From Nansenia antarctica (Eukaryota; Chordata; Actinopteri; Argentiniformes; Microstomatidae), in NCBI GenBank assembly GCA_963989245.1, contig OZ022339.1, positions 61,468,353 through 61,532,352 on the forward strand: a stretch of 64,000 bases of DNA, written 5' to 3'. Below, piece after piece: positions 26,427 to 40,149 of the stretch. Each line of letters opens with the position of its first letter. Position 1 is the first letter of the stretch. A program made the translations under genes and the position numbers. Below the pieces are notes generated by a model, which was not told where the DNA came from, ran no database searches, and saw nothing but the letters and a program-made list of their open reading frames with translations.

Positions 26427-27178
26427 TAGGGATAACCCGATCCCATTTTTTCACTACCGATAACGATACCTGGGCTTCAGGTATCTGCGATACCGATATC
26501 CACAGTTTATCGATCACTAAATACTTATAATTTGTGGATTGGATTGACTGTTCTCGTTTGCCGCAGGCTACCGGTAAGTGAAAATGACTTGTAAACATAC
26601 CTTCGTTTTAGGACGTGTTCAAAAGCAAGGACTGTGTGTTCATCTAATTATGTGTAGTTATGTGTTTTTAGCATGTCCATGTTCTCTCAGCATGTTGTGA
26701 TGTTGTGATGTTATAAAAACGAAGTAAGACATTCCTAGCAGTGAGACGTTCCTACCACTGTTAGCCGCTAGCTGTTAGCAGCGTTTGTTGTTGTGGTTTG
26801 ATCAATCACTTTTCTTCTGTGGCATTCCCATTCTTGAGGTGCACCAATGTTTTTCCGATTTCAATGTATGACGCATCATTTGAAAGCTTACCATCTGCAG
26901 TTTCAGACTACGTAAACAACAGAAAAATTACTTAAGCAAATGGTTTATGATTTCACCAGCTGGCATCATGACATTGTCAGACTCATTACACAAAGGTAGC
27001 TACTAGCCAACTCTCATGCATGTGACCACTGACTACTACTGTTGTCATCACGTGAGTGACACACCAGATCGGGAGCACAGATCGGTGCCTATTTTCTTTT
27101 CGGTCCGATCTGCGATCCAGCATTCAGGACCAATATCGCACAGATATCCGATATCAATATCGGATCGGAACATCCCTA
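26427..27178. mobile_element. hAT-type element with TAGGGAT ends
   Basis: Ends TAGGGATAACCCGATCCC and CGGATCGGAACATCCCTA are inverted (with mismatches) and flanked by ctgttcag and ctgtacag, an 8-bp duplication with one mismatch. Near both ends the sequence is full of gatatcg-type motifs. The middle (about 26511-26990) matches Y derivatives (ggcttgtaaac-type and agcatgt blocks), so a Y piece seems to be nested inside. There is no transposase. Confidence 0.65.
26511..26990 (+). mobile_element. Y-derivative fragment inside the hAT element
   Basis: It contains gatcactaaatacttataat, gacttgtaaacatacc and caatgtatgacgcatcattt in the same order as 31670-31900 and 1219-1560. The Y termini are missing, so it is either truncated or was captured by the hAT element. 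Confidence 0.5.
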
Positions 27179-27830
27179 CTGTACAGTATGTTTCATGCAC
27201 CATTTTAGTGTGTTTGTGTGTACCAGCTAGCCAAACAAGTGTTAGCTTGTTAGCTAGCTAGCTTTGTTAGAGATATAATAGATTATAGAAAAGGTAAATG
27301 CTTTTGTAATGAACGGTAATGTTGTGTGGAATAAAAAATAATGATTAATTCATTGATTTGTAGATTTGCTGTAGAATAATACTGTGGATTGAAATGATTT
27401 CACTAGCCTACTTCTTATAGTACAAGTACAGTACACTGAGAGTCTATGGAAAACCTACAATAGAGAAGTGTCCACACCTCTGACCTGAAATTTGTGTTAC
27501 AGAATGACGAGGTGAGAGGTTCTGAGAGATGACACCTTGATGTGAGTCACCAGCACTTCAGGTATTTGTCATTGTCATTGTATAAGCAATTCTATTTTAT
27601 CAACATACACTGTGTGGGTGCACAATTATTAGGCAAGTGAGTATTGTGACCTTATCGTTATTTCTATGCACATTTTCCAACTCCAAACCATATAAACTTG
27701 AATGCTTATTGGATTTAACATTATCAGGTGATAATGTATTTGTGTAATGAGGGAGGGTGTGGCTAAAGTGATTAACACCTTATATTAAGGTGTGCATAAT
27801 TATTTGGTAGCTTTATTACCTCAAGGAAAA

Positions 27831-28860
27831 ATGGGCGAAAAAAGAGATTTAACTGACACTGAAAAGTCAAACATTTAAAAATGCCTTTCAGACGGATGCA
27901 ACACTCTTGAAATAGCTAAACTATTGACGCGTTTTGTTGCGAATAGTCAACAGGGTCGCAAAAAACGCATGGAGAAGAAAAGGCGCAAATGAACTGCAAG
28001 ACTTGAGAATAATTAAACAGGAACCCATTATCCTCCACTGCCATCATATTCTAGAACTGCAACTTATCTGGAGTGTCCAGAAGTACAAGGTGTTAAATGC
28101 TCAGAGACGTGGGCATGGTAAAGAAGGCTGAAACACAACCTCCACTGAATAAGATTCACAAGTTGAAGTGTCAAGATTGGACCAAGAAATACCTGAAGAC
28201 AGATTTTTCAAAGGTTTTAGGAACAGATGAAATGAGAGTGACTCTTGATGGACCAGATAGATGGGCCCGTGGCTGGATCACTAACAGACACAGGCCACCA
28301 CTTTGAGTTCAGCGCCAGCAAGGTGGAGGAGGGGTACTGGTATGAGCTGCTATCATTAAGGATAGCTAGTTGGACCTTTTCAGGTTGAAGATTGACTGAA
28401 GAAGACTGAAAATGAACTTCCAAACCTACTGCCAGTTTCTGGAAGAAAATGTCATCAAACAGTGGTACAGGAAGACGTCTGCAGCATTCAAGAAGGCCAT
28501 GATCTTTATGCAGGACAATGCTCCATCACATGCATCCAAGTACTCCACTGCTTGGCTAGCCAGCAGTGGAGTACTTGGATTGGAGTACTAGTGGAGCAGT
28601 GGAGGCCTCAAAGATTACTGAATAATGACCTGGCTCCCTTCCTCACGTGACTATCCTATTGAGTACTTGTGTGGTCCCTTCTCAAATGTCAGATTTACAG
28701 TGAGGAAGACAACACACCTCTTTGAAGAGCATTTGGGAGGCTGTGGTTACTGCTTCAGCCAAAGTTGATCAAACAGATCAAGAAACTGACAGGCTCCATT
28801 GATGGAAGGCTCATGGCAGTTATTGAAAATAATGGTGGCTATATTTGTCACTGAATGTTT
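27831..28860 (+). pseudogene. Tc1 transposase, decayed
   Basis: It starts MGEKRDLTDTEKSNI then a stop, KCLSDGCNTLEIAKLLTR (helix-turn-helix region). Later pieces are RVTLDGPDRWARGW (first D of the DDE triad region), MNFQTYCQFLEENVIKQWYR and AMIFMQDNAPSHASKYST (second D in QDNAPSH), then IMTWLPSS..DYPIEYL corresponding to the usual PDLNPIENLW. The reading needs several frame changes and has stops. A 40-bp palindromic insertion lies at 28561-28600. Inactive. Confidence 0.85.
28536..28578. repeat. 15-bp perfect inverted repeat in the Tc1 gene
   Basis: ccaagtactccactg (28536-28550) is followed after 13 bases by its exact complement cagtggagtacttgg (28564-28578), and by a further imperfect copy ending near 28603. 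The second arm is extra relative to the Tc1 protein frame. Confidence 0.85.
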
Positions 28861-29513
28861 TTGAAAGGCCAAAAATGTTATTTAATTATCATTTTGTGTT
28901 AGTTATTTGTTACCCCAACTCTAAAAATGTTTAATAAATAAGTGAGTTGGAAAGAAATGTGTTGTAATGTAGTTTAGTAGTAGTAGCCTAATAATTCTGC
29001 ACACTAATAGTTGCCTAATAATTCTGCAGTTATTTATTCCCCTGAGAAAGACAAAACACATTTCTTCTTTGATAAACATTCAGGTTTGAGTTTCAATAAC
29101 ATTTAGGATTGACTGACAGCATTGTATTTGTTCAACAATAAAATGAATACTGAGGAATACAATTTGCCTAATAATTGTGCACGCAGTGTAGTAGTATTTC
29201 GTAAAAGTGGTGTTGGTAACAGTGGGCAATCATTTTACATGTACTGTCTTCTTTTTTTATTACAGCTTTGATGCCCAGATGGGATGGGAAGGAACTACAC
29301 CGAAGTGCCACTAGATGCTTTATGGATTATAATGATAAATGCATACACACGGACACAACATTATAATTTTTTTACCATTCTATTATTGTATTGCTCAATT
29401 GTATCTTGCCAAATGTTTTCCTTTGCCATGAATTTCACTCTCTTGTACTTGTAATGGGACGTAATAAACTTGTGGCACACGTGGCAATAAAAAATCATGA
29501 ATCTTGAATTATT

Positions 29514-29582
29514 ATTATTATTATTATTATTATTATCATCAGTAGTATTATTAATTTATTTATTATTATTATTATTATTATT
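29514..29582 (+). repeat. (ATT)n microsatellite, interrupted
   Basis: Two ATT arrays split by a short gtagta segment. It interrupts the Y copy relative to the minus copy, where gaatcttgaattatgacagg reads through. Confidence 0.9.
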
Positions 29583-29982
29583 TATTTTTATAGCAAGTTA
29601 TACATGTCAGCCCTGCAAGTTTGTTTCCTGAGGGTTAGCTGACAACCCCACTGACAGATGACAGGTAGATAATGACAGGTAGTGTAATGGGGGAGTGGTT
29701 GTCTTGAGGGGGTGGTTGGGGTGGAGTTAACCAGCTATTGTTCCCGCCCATTACCTGTGAAAAAACTCTGTGAAGACTTTGCGCCTGGTTTTCTCAAAAT
29801 GGTCATTTGGAGGGTATCAACATTCAAATATCCATGACTTCTTCAACTTGTTTCAGATTTCAAGGTATGACACATCATTTTAAAGCTTACAATCTACCCT
29901 TTCATAATCTGGAAAAAACAGAAAAAAGATTTTGCCAGACTTGCAGACTTTTTAACCAGACCCTGTCACATTTGTCCTCTCA

Positions 29983-30404
29983 GAGATGTAACAGCACATG
30001 AATCCCCATTGCATTCTTATTGCCTTTGAAGTCAATCACACTAGCCTGCTCGTAAAGGGAAAGCCTGTGGAAGACAGAGGAGACGCATGGCATGGCATCT
30101 CCCACCGAAGCCCTTTAACACACTCCTCTAGTGACTCATTATAAAGGTGATGCATGCACTAAGAAGGTGAGGAAGTTGCTGTGTGACCTAAGCCGGTGGT
30201 TGACTGCCAGTGAAGAGAGCAACCAGCAATTAACCATGCTCTAATACGGTTAGCCTTATCCTCGCTGTGGAGGCCTCCATGGGAAGGCACATCATATTCA
30301 ACTACTGTGCTTTTGATCAGAGTAAAGTAACAATTCTGTGTGTACCAATCATCTTTTCATATTTAGCATCATTCGGTGTCAGGGCGTGTAGAGAGAGTGG
30401 TGTT
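29983..30404. other. no gene seen
   Basis: Unique-looking sequence after the Y right end. Confidence 0.5.
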
Positions 30405-30490
30405 GCCCCAGGTGTTGTCCCCCAGGTGTTGTCCCCCAGGTGTTGCCCTCAGGTGTTGCCCTCAGGTGCTGACCCCCAGGTGTTTCCCCC
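30405..30490 (+). repeat. 15-16 bp minisatellite, about six copies
   Basis: Units of caggtgttgtccccc with variants ccctcaggtgttgc and aggtgctgacccc. Confidence 0.85.
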
Positions 30491-30678
30491 GCTGGTCTGT
30501 TAACTCTCTTGTCGGGGAGGCTCCAGTCTTGTTGTATTGTTTTTTGATTTCTCTGTGCATGGATAGCTCATTGACTTCTGCTTGTTTTCTTTGGCATCTG
30601 AAGGATATCGACTTCCATGTTTGTTTAAGTGGGCAGAATAAAGAAGACAGCTCCCAGCATTTACTGTAGCCAGCTCCA

Positions 30679-30681
<3 letters not shown>

Positions 30682-30760
<79 letters not shown>

Positions 30761-30900
30761 TGTGGGTGTGTGCGCGCGCATGTGTGTGTCTGTATGTTTG
30801 TGTGTGTGTGTGTTCATGTGTATGAGTGTGTGTGTGTGTGTGTGTGTGTGTTCGCACGCATGTGTGTGCGTGTCTGTGTGCATGCGGGCGTGTGCATCGT
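30682..30900 (+). repeat. (TG)n microsatellite complex
   Basis: A pure TG tract to 30755, then TG with gcgcgcg and single-base interruptions to about 30890. The Cys/Val and His/Thr frames (to 142 residues) are artefacts. Confidence 0.97.
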
Positions 30901-31518
30901 ATTTGCTATCTTTCATACCACCACACATAAAAAAAGTTTAGTGGGCGCCCTCCCTTCTGCTTTCATCAGCATATCACTTTCAGCCCTCATTATGCAAATG
31001 CATTCATGGCTCTATAAACCGAATATAAATGGCAAACACAAGCATGTCCTGACAAAATTACAGTCATAAATCTGATGAACACTGTCCTAATAATCAGAAC
31101 AGTAAGTGAGGCTTTCCTATTTGTCCTTATGTTACAAGGATCGTCTTCATTCATCAAGAGGAAGCTCAGCCTGCGGAGACGTGTCAAATTGCAGAGTTTG
31201 AACACTGATTGTTCAGGAAATTGCTTGCACCTTCCCTTAATGCATGCTGAATTCAAAATAGCTCCCTGTCAGATGAATAACTACTCTCAACATCATCACA
31301 GATAAACAAATACTACTGTATGGCCTTTTGTAAAGACATGTTGCTGCAGATATCATACTATACCTAAACTCATTACAGTAGGGGGTTATTGTAGATCTCT
31401 ATACTGTACCCTCCTGCAGTGATACATTAAGTAAAAGCCATTCTATTATATTCCACTATACTTAACTCCATTTTACTCTAACCTAATCTACTCTACTGTT
31501 CTCAATGAAATAATAATT

Positions 31519-31944
31519 GTGACACGGACTAGTAAAAAGGGCCGCATGTCAGCAATCCTCAAGTCGCACAAATGAGCAAAAACAGGGTTTTCAGTTTTTT
31601 TGGGGGCATATTACGGAAGTTGAAGTGTTGAAGAGCCCATACGATATAAGAAACAACCGTTTTAGGATCACTAAATACGTATAATTTGTTAATTGGATTC
31701 ACTGTCTCGTCTGCCGTAGGCTACTGGTAGTGATACATGGCTTGTAAACAAACTTTTGTTTTAGGACGTATTCAAAAGCAAGGAATGTGTGATCGTCTAA
31801 TTATGTGTAGGTATGTGTTTTTAGCATGTTGATGTTCTATCAGCATGTTGTGATGTGCTAAACACTGATGTGCACTTTCATAATCTGGAAAAAAATGAAA
31901 AATGACCATGAGGACTTGAGGATTTTTTAACCAGACCCTGTCAC
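31519..31944 (+). mobile_element. short non-autonomous Y copy (426 bp)
   Basis: Ends gtgacacggactagtaaaaa and aaccagaccctgtcac. It has ggatcactaaatacgtataa, catggcttgtaaacaaac and gcatgttgatgttctatcag in order and is the simplest reference for the other derivatives. No coding sequence. Confidence 0.7.
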
Positions 31945-32172
31945 ATATGTGTTCTATTAGTTTCTACTCTATGTAAAAGCTCAAGACTCCCTGCTGATGG
32001 TGAGCACAGCCCAGGCCTACAGTAGCATCCAATAATAATGTGATATGCGGGCCAAGCTTAGCCCTTTGGCTCTGATGAGATAGAACACTGTGTTCATAAC
32101 AGGATCCTCTCCACCTGCGCCAACACAGCAGGTCCCAATGCTACTACCTCTACCTTTCTCTCTCTCTCACAG
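31945..32172. other. no gene seen; ends in a polypyrimidine stretch
   Basis: The last 20 bases (ctacctctacctttctctct) form a good polypyrimidine tract before the cacag acceptor of the next segment. Confidence 0.5.
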
Positions 32173-32372
32173 ACCCTGACCTGGTCACTTCATCATGGCT
32201 TAGCAAGAGCTTGGCACGGGTACCAGAGTCAGAGTGGGACCCCGCCTCGGTGACACCAATGCCGACTGCTACTGCCACTGCCACCGACAACGGATGGTCT
32301 GAGGCCAGATCAAACACCAATGAAAAGAAAACAGACTTTTTGGCCCTGATAACAGACATAACATCTCTCTGA
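32173..32372 (+). CDS. candidate 3'-terminal coding exon of an unidentified gene
   Basis: After tttctctctctctcacag the sequence reads DPDLVTSSWLSKSLARVPES, EWDPASVTPMPTATATATDN, GWSEARSNTNEKKTDFLALI and TDITSL, then TGA at 32370-32372. The frame is open from the acceptor, the composition is acidic and Ser/Thr-rich as in many protein tails, and the base composition is richer in GC than its surroundings. It contains a short PTATATAT run. The upstream exons are not visible nearby and no poly(A) signal is close (aataaataaa at about 33590 is one possibility). I do not recognise the product; chance cannot be ruled out. Confidence 0.35.
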
Positions 32373-32570
32373 ACCCACCTAGAACCCTTCAACCCCTCAG
32401 CCACTTCTTATACAGCCTGAACCCCCCGGCCACTTTTTATACATCTGAGGGAGAGGGGAGATGAAACTATGATGACTCACATATTGTGGGTTATGAGTCT
32501 GGGTTTGGCTAGTAGGGCATGATCAGCACTAGATGATAGATGCTAGATGAAATTGGCATAGCAATAAGTC

Positions 32571-32577
<7 letters not shown>

Positions 32578-32635
<58 letters not shown>
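32578..32635 (+). repeat. (TG)n microsatellite
   Basis: A perfect TG tract. Confidence 0.97.
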
Positions 32636-32636
<1 letters not shown>

Positions 32637-32639
32637 TAA

Positions 32640-34073
32640 ATAGAGTGATGGAATAGCCACAAATACAGACTTGCAGCAGATCTACCATGAGAATGACGTC
32701 TTTAATGCAACTCCAATTGTTGTCAGGGTGAAACAAATACTTGTTATAGATTAACCAGGATTAAGACATGAGTTTAAAAAAAAAGAACACCCTTGAGAAA
32801 TTAATAATATGTTCTACAGTAAACAGAACAAGGATATACAGTATAACAACAAGTATAACAAGTATAAATACAAATATTCTTAAAATATTGTACATTGCCC
32901 CATTATATGTTTTATTCTTCCACTCAAAAATATTGGTTCATGAAATGTCACAGCATAGTCGGCATATTATTTTTAGAACTTGGGTGGAAGAATGTATGGG
33001 AAAGTAAGAGATCTGCATTTACTACATTTTACTACTGTAAAATAATTATTTAAGTATCTAAATATCAAAGGGCAGCCTGCTTTCTTCAGATTGCATAGAA
33101 AAGGTGTTTAATTCTCTTTTGCAAAAGGAGAACAGTTTACAAGCATGTCAAGACAAGTCTTTAACAGTGAAACGTCCTCAAAAAAGTGATGACAATAGGG
33201 AGACATGTATTTTTATACACACAGATAACAAGCCCGCCCTTAGGTGAGGTTAACCAATCACGTTGGGCAGAGGTCATAGGTGAGGAAGAGGGAGGAAGGT
33301 GATGTGGGTAAAACTGGCCTTCCCTTCCTTTCGGTATAGCAAGAGTAAGGAAGGAGAGCAACAGAGTGAACAAAGGTTGAGCAACCCCCCTGGCGTGGAT
33401 CAACATTGTCTTGAGTTTCTAGGCGTTGAGACAGCCATGGAACACAAAAGGGCAATTGCATTTATTCAAATGTATCTGTTGTTGGGCAAATGTAGAATCC
33501 TGAGCAGGGGGAAAACTGTCTCACTGTCAATGTGTTCCCAGACAGACTGATTGTTTATTCACTCTTGTAAATTCAGTCTTAAAGGTATCAATAAATAAAA
33601 TGTCTTATTGAAGTAATAATGTTCTCCTACACTACATACATATGGAGCCCTAGAGATTGCATTACAGTAGATATACTGTATATGTATTTTGATATTGATC
33701 TCAGGAATACACGATCTATAACATTCGCATAATATATATCACCTTTGACCAAATTAGGTCAAACCTTTCCATCTAGAAAGCCAGGATTATCATGCATATA
33801 TCAGTATGCCTTCACTGGCAGCACACTGGATCTTTTATGTAGTAGTAGTACTATGTTGTGTATGAACATAGAAAATGCATATCAATAAGGCATTAAATGA
33901 AATGTCAAACAAAAACAAATACAAAATTACAGGAAAGGTGTAGGATGAAGCATTAGCTTATTTTCCCTACCTTTTTTTACATATCTTATTCTAAGACAAA
34001 ACAAAACAGAAGCAAAAACATAAAGAAAACAAAAAGAAAAGTTCCAAACGTTTCATACACAATAATGATCATA

Positions 34074-34075
<2 letters not shown>
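32640..34075. other. no gene seen
   Basis: AT-rich unique-looking sequence. aataaataaaat near 33590 could be a poly(A) signal. Confidence 0.45.

Positions 34076-34126
<51 letters not shown>
34076..34126 (+). repeat. (TA)n microsatellite
   Basis: A perfect TA tract of about 50 bp, cruciform-prone. Confidence 0.95.
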
Positions 34127-34130
<4 letters not shown>

Positions 34131-35009
34131 TTATTTGTCATCATATGTTATTTGTAATTTGTTTTTTGGTTTGCAGATTGAACTATACATTCTTAATTAT
34201 TTGTCACTATTCCATTCTATTATGGACAGGGTAAAAACAGAATGCTAAACTTGAAAATATCAGACGCAGTTAAAACCAATAAACCAGATGACTCAATATG
34301 TTTCCTCTTATTGCAGTTTGCTCCGAGTGTTGTCTGCCACAGAAGGTTTGAAAGATAAATACAGACCATAAGTGTGCTCTCAATTCTGTATTAGTTAAAT
34401 GGGAAATGGGAGCTCAAGGAAATTATACCAAACTACTCAGAATGATGACTGGGGGGTACTGTCTGTAGAACTGTGTAAACATTCTCTGCCTTGGAGTAAA
34501 CTCATTGTCGACGTTAATGGGATGCATTTAAATGGCTTGGTTAGCCAGTGCATTGTTTGTTTCCACCTATTCCAGCTACTTGTTACAACAATAATCCAAA
34601 ACTCAACTTAATTGGTGTATCAATTGCAGTATCAGAACCCTTACACTTTGGTGTATAAGAAAAATATATGAAAGCTCTTTTGCTAGCAGCATCAGTGGAT
34701 TGATTGATTCTCCCTATTGACTACCTCTATTTGTGGTTTGCTGGTTGTACTGAAGTGCTTCCTCGTGCTTGCCTTGCAAATTGCAGTTTTTACTTAACAC
34801 AGGGCTTTAATTGAAGGCACATGCTCGAGTGGTCATGGGGCTCTCAGAATCACAAAGGAGCCAATCACGTCGACCCGTGCAGATTGTTCTGGAAGGATCT
34901 GAGGTGCCAGGCAGCCTCTCAGCGCCCCGCGGTCTTACACTAAGGCTCTGTCCATCTCATGGGCACTGGCACCAGATGGTAGTGCCAGTCTCAGTGACAG
35001 AAAAATAAA
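34127..35009. other. no gene seen
   Basis: Unique-looking sequence with short frames only. Confidence 0.5.
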
Positions 35010-35105
35010 GGAGGAGAGAGAGGGGAAATGAGAGAGAGAGGAGGAGAGAGAGAGATAGAGGGAGGGGGGGAGAGAGGGGGAGGAAAAAGGGAAGGGAAGA
35101 AAGCA
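35010..35105 (+). repeat. polypurine tract
   Basis: Nearly pure A/G over about 95 bp (ggagagagagg-type). (AC)n follows at 35310-35351 and (TG)n at 35610-35645. Confidence 0.9.
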
Positions 35106-35304
35106 TTGCAGTTCAGTCATATCATTAGATTTCAGAAGTCAGCGGTGGATGGGATTTGCATAGCCTAGGGTTGGCATTGGCCCACTTTACCCCCTCTGCT
35201 TTCTGAAAGGCTGCCAATGCATTCCATTATTTGTGTCAAGGCGGATTCTGTGATGAAGAAAATAACAGCGTTGGCGCACACTCAAAGTTTAGCACCCCTC
35301 CCCC

Positions 35305-35354
<50 letters not shown>

Positions 35355-35359
35355 CTTCG

Positions 35360-36964
<1,605 letters not shown>

Positions 36965-37136
36965 CCTCCCTCCACCCCTAAAATAAGTTGCATTTATCCC
37001 AGTGTAAGAGAAGATAACGGCCTATGCAATAATTCTCCTGTGATAAAGACTCAGACCCAGAATAAAGTGGACAATAATGTGAAATGAACAAAGGTGTTTT
37101 ATAACCCAGCCCTGCTAACCCTAGGGGTTAAATTAG

Positions 37137-37480
37137 ATTAGATTCAACTTTATTGTCATCGCACAGTACAAGTACTATACAACGAAATACAGTTTCGCAT
37201 CCAACCAAAAGTGCAAATATTGATATAAGAGCACTCATAAATAGAACAAGAATGGTATTGATAGGTGACTATGCAATATACAGTATGTGCAGAGGTAGTA
37301 TTGTAAACATTAGTTTAGTTTAGAGGTATACAGTTATGGGCTATATACAGTTATGAGCTATGTACAGTTAGGTAGCTAGTACAGTGAGGTAGTTTATGTA
37401 CAGTATTTAATGTGAAGAAGTATAAAAGAAGCTATATCAGAAGACATGTGCAATATATAGTATGTGCAAAGGTAGTATTG
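37137..37480 (-). mobile_element. non-LTR retrotransposon 3' end, minus strand
   Basis: The reverse complement ends tgacaataaagttgaatcta, a common fish LINE end. Inside, tgcaatatacagtatgtgca and a following gaggtagtattg are repeated at 37271 and 37448, marking an internal duplication of about 175 bp, with cagttatg(g/a)gctat short repeats between. Confidence 0.55.
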
Positions 37481-37487
37481 TCCATGT

Positions 37488-37572
37488 AGTATTCATCCAT
37501 TGGTGTGTGAATGGATGAATGAGAGGCCATTGTAAAGCGATTTGGATATGTGCAGTCCATTCACCATGGTCA
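37488..37572 (+). mobile_element. SINE 3' fragment
   Basis: attggtgtgtgaatgg, gagaggccattgtaaagcg and gtgcagtccattcacc match the tail half of the 19750-type SINE. Confidence 0.7.
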
Positions 37573-38208
37573 ATGGAAAGGTGCCCTTGTGTATTCCCCA
37601 ATGGTTTCTCCTCTTCTACGGACAGATTAAGAGATATGGGAGATGCATGAGTGATGCATGGTTAACTCTCAACACTGAAGGGTGTGATGCAATGATGTCA
37701 GCCACATTTTTAATCTGGACCTTTTACATTCAAGAGTGTTGGCATGGTAGTCATATTCAGCTAATGTACTCTGTTTTACCCACCACTCACCAGCACACAT
37801 CCATTACAGCAAGCATCAGAGAAGGCATCACTGTTTTGTTGTAAAAATTCCACTTTAACAGCTACTCCACCAATATCCTGTTCTGTTCTGAGGGCCATTC
37901 AGCCTATTAGGCCACCACTAAAAGTAATGTTCAACATACTGTGCGGCTCTGATGGAAAAGATGTCCATAGTTCTTCTATTGGGCTATAAAGAGCAACTTC
38001 ATCAATTGTAGATGCTAATGGTCTGATTTAGCCAGTTGGAACATCATGAGACATCAAGGCAGGTCATCTACTTTCATGTTAAATGAAAGCTTTTTAAAGT
38101 CCTCAATTACCAGTCATCTGACAATGCTTTCACTTGTTGATGTCTGTTAAAGCACTGTGGAATCATTGCACAGCTTTTGATGTTGGTCTTTTAGTCTAGG
38201 TTTGATAC
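37573..38208. other. no gene seen
   Basis: Unique-looking sequence. The 100-residue frame at 37542-37844 has no recognisable domain. Confidence 0.45.
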
Positions 38209-38316
38209 CAGTGGAGGCTGGTGGAGGTAGAGGAGAACAGACTCCATTGTAATGTATGGAATGGAATGAGGAATGGTATCAAACACGCCACGCCAGTTCA
38301 CCACCTGCCTCCACTG
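38209..38316. mobile_element. short hAT MITE (108 bp)
   Basis: CAGTGGAGGCTGGTGGAGG at the left and CCACCTGCCTCCACTG at the right are inverted. The interior ccattgtaatgtatggaatg is typical of a small hAT MITE common in fish. An 8-bp target duplication is not clear. Confidence 0.75.
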
Positions 38317-40149
38317 GTATACGTTACAGTACATATGCTTGGAACATATTCACACAACACAACATTGGGACATTCTACCACAATGAGCTCCATAAACTTT
38401 GCAAGATATGCAAAGCATATCTAATATTATTAATCTGACTCCAAGTAATGTAATTATCACTACGTGGAAAGAACTGTTGAGTTGGTGCTGATTTAGTGTA
38501 AGAATGGTCAAATAGAATGAATCAAATTAGGCTTTAATAATACAGTATTATTAAAGGCTTATTTAATTAATTCTATTCATTTGCAGTATACTAACCCTAA
38601 CCCTAACCCAATTATTACAAGGCAAATGCTTCATAACAATATTACATTCTACCCGCCATAGCGAATAATAGATAGAGAGCGAGAGAGTAGAGAGAGAGAG
38701 AGGGAGAGAGAAAAATAGATGACCACATGTCATTCTCTCACTGACAGCTCATGAAGAGAACCAAACACCAGAACGAAGAAACAAGAGCGAATTTGTCCCT
38801 CTGCTTCTCTTATAGAGACTAAAGTATCTAAATTAGGAGATGTTTGCAAGGAGACCAATCAGAATTCATCCTATCACTTCTATACTGATGACATCACAGC
38901 TACCTCTCTTAAAAATCCCACAGAGCTCACAGCTCACAGCCGTTTGCCTCAAAAAAGGTGGGTAGAATAATTGAAGGGGGTAGTAGGCCTTCTACCTTGA
39001 GAAGTGCTTAGCTTGGGAATCGTACAGCATATGGTTGGCAGTTTAATCCCAAGAACCCTTAGGGAGGTGCACAACCACTTATACTGTGGTAAATGATGAT
39101 TGATGAGCCCCCCCCCCACACACACACCTCTCTTCTAAAGAGAAACCCCTTCCGCCACTTTGGAAACAATCTCTTCGCCCCAACGCTGTGATTCAGGACT
39201 GCTTGCAGTGTCAAGGCCTTAATGGCATCTCTATGGGAGAATGGGAGCTATTAGCTATTTGAATGACACCAAAGTGCTTCCAAGGGCAGGTTAAATGTTG
39301 TCAGGGTCAAAAGGGGTATGTGGGACCCAACCCTGGGGTACGTGAGATGTTTACCATGTGTTTTGTTATAGCCCCAGGACCTTACACAACAGCCAAGACT
39401 GTGTGTGCCTCTGCCTTCATCACTCAGTACACAACAACTTGGCAGAGAGGTGTTGGTGTCCCGAAAGCCTAATTGCTAACATGGAACTTTGTTTCAACCA
39501 AGCCCCACAGCAACAACATAGTAGTACTGTAAAAAAGTATGTTTGAGGGGAGATTGTGTGTTCTTGAGTAAAAGGAATTTCACAAAATGAAGTATTGTTC
39601 TGTCCAAGAGGTGGTCTGGGCCTGGGGGTCACTGAGAGCAATGAAGCACTACGTTTTTCCAAAAGGTTTCAGAGCAACTCACCCAAACTTAATTACTCCA
39701 GCATCTCTTCTGATGGCGGTTGAAACTCATGTGAAAAGGTTTTTCCATTTAATTTCAGGTGTGGACGATCTTGAAATCTGAGAAATAGTACTGTACACCA
39801 TTGCTCTAAGAACACAATGTGCGGTCCTTGTCCTGAGGTTTGTGGTTTTCAGATTTGTTCACCTTATGGAAAAGAAAAGTGTTAATCAAAATAGTGAGTT
39901 TAAACTGTTCAGACTATAGGGAATAGAGTGACCGTGGGGTTTAATGGCTGTATGTTCATATTTTCAACTTCTTCCTTTCAGTAGAAGTTGAAGCAATCTG
40001 CTGCCAGACTATCTGACCTGTTCAACTTGGCTAAGAAAGAGTAAATCTATTGGTGAACAACAACACAGATAAAATGGAAGGTGATTTTCTTTGTTAGGAA
40101 TACCTAGGCTTGATAGCTTTCTACCGTGTTTAATTCAATATATTATCAC
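38317..40149. other. no gene seen
   Basis: Contains a four-unit telomere-like ctaaccctaaccctaaccc at 38592-38610 and a GA-rich patch at 38675-38715. No coding signal. Confidence 0.5.

Larger units (their letters stand above)
27608..29188 (+). mobile_element. Tc1/mariner element, 1581 bp
   Basis: Inverted ends CACTGTGTGGGTGCACAATT and AATTGTGCACGCAGTG lie within a TA duplication (27606-27607, 29189-29190). Inner repeats tgcctaataattctgca occur near 28990-29030. The length is typical of fish Tc1 elements. The same intron in the Y copy at 63000 lacks it: there attttatgaacatagtagta reads straight through the site. Confidence 0.92.
25354..29969 (+). mobile_element. transposon family Y, long plus-strand copy with later insertions
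   Basis: The right end is accagaccctgtcac at 29969. Internal matches to the minus copy at 61898-63788 are: exon 1 (25648-25730 and 26089-26170), an exon end and donor (27539-27556), the intron, an acceptor with the first bases of the last exon (29264-29280), and the 3' region 29300-29500. A hAT element (26427-27178), a Tc1 element (27608-29188) and possibly a solo LTR (25731-26081) have inserted into it. The left end near 25354 is inferred by alignment to 31519-31944. Confidence 0.65.

Noticed and set aside
30462..31069. His-Thr and Cys-Val repeat frames up to 142 residues (also 42436-43036, 53630-54195, 24710-25116, 35364-35882)
   Set aside because: CA/TG microsatellite translations.
38592..38610. 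Telomere-like ctaaccct repeat as a chromosome-end trace
   Set aside because: Only about three units; too short to mean more than chance or a small captured piece.
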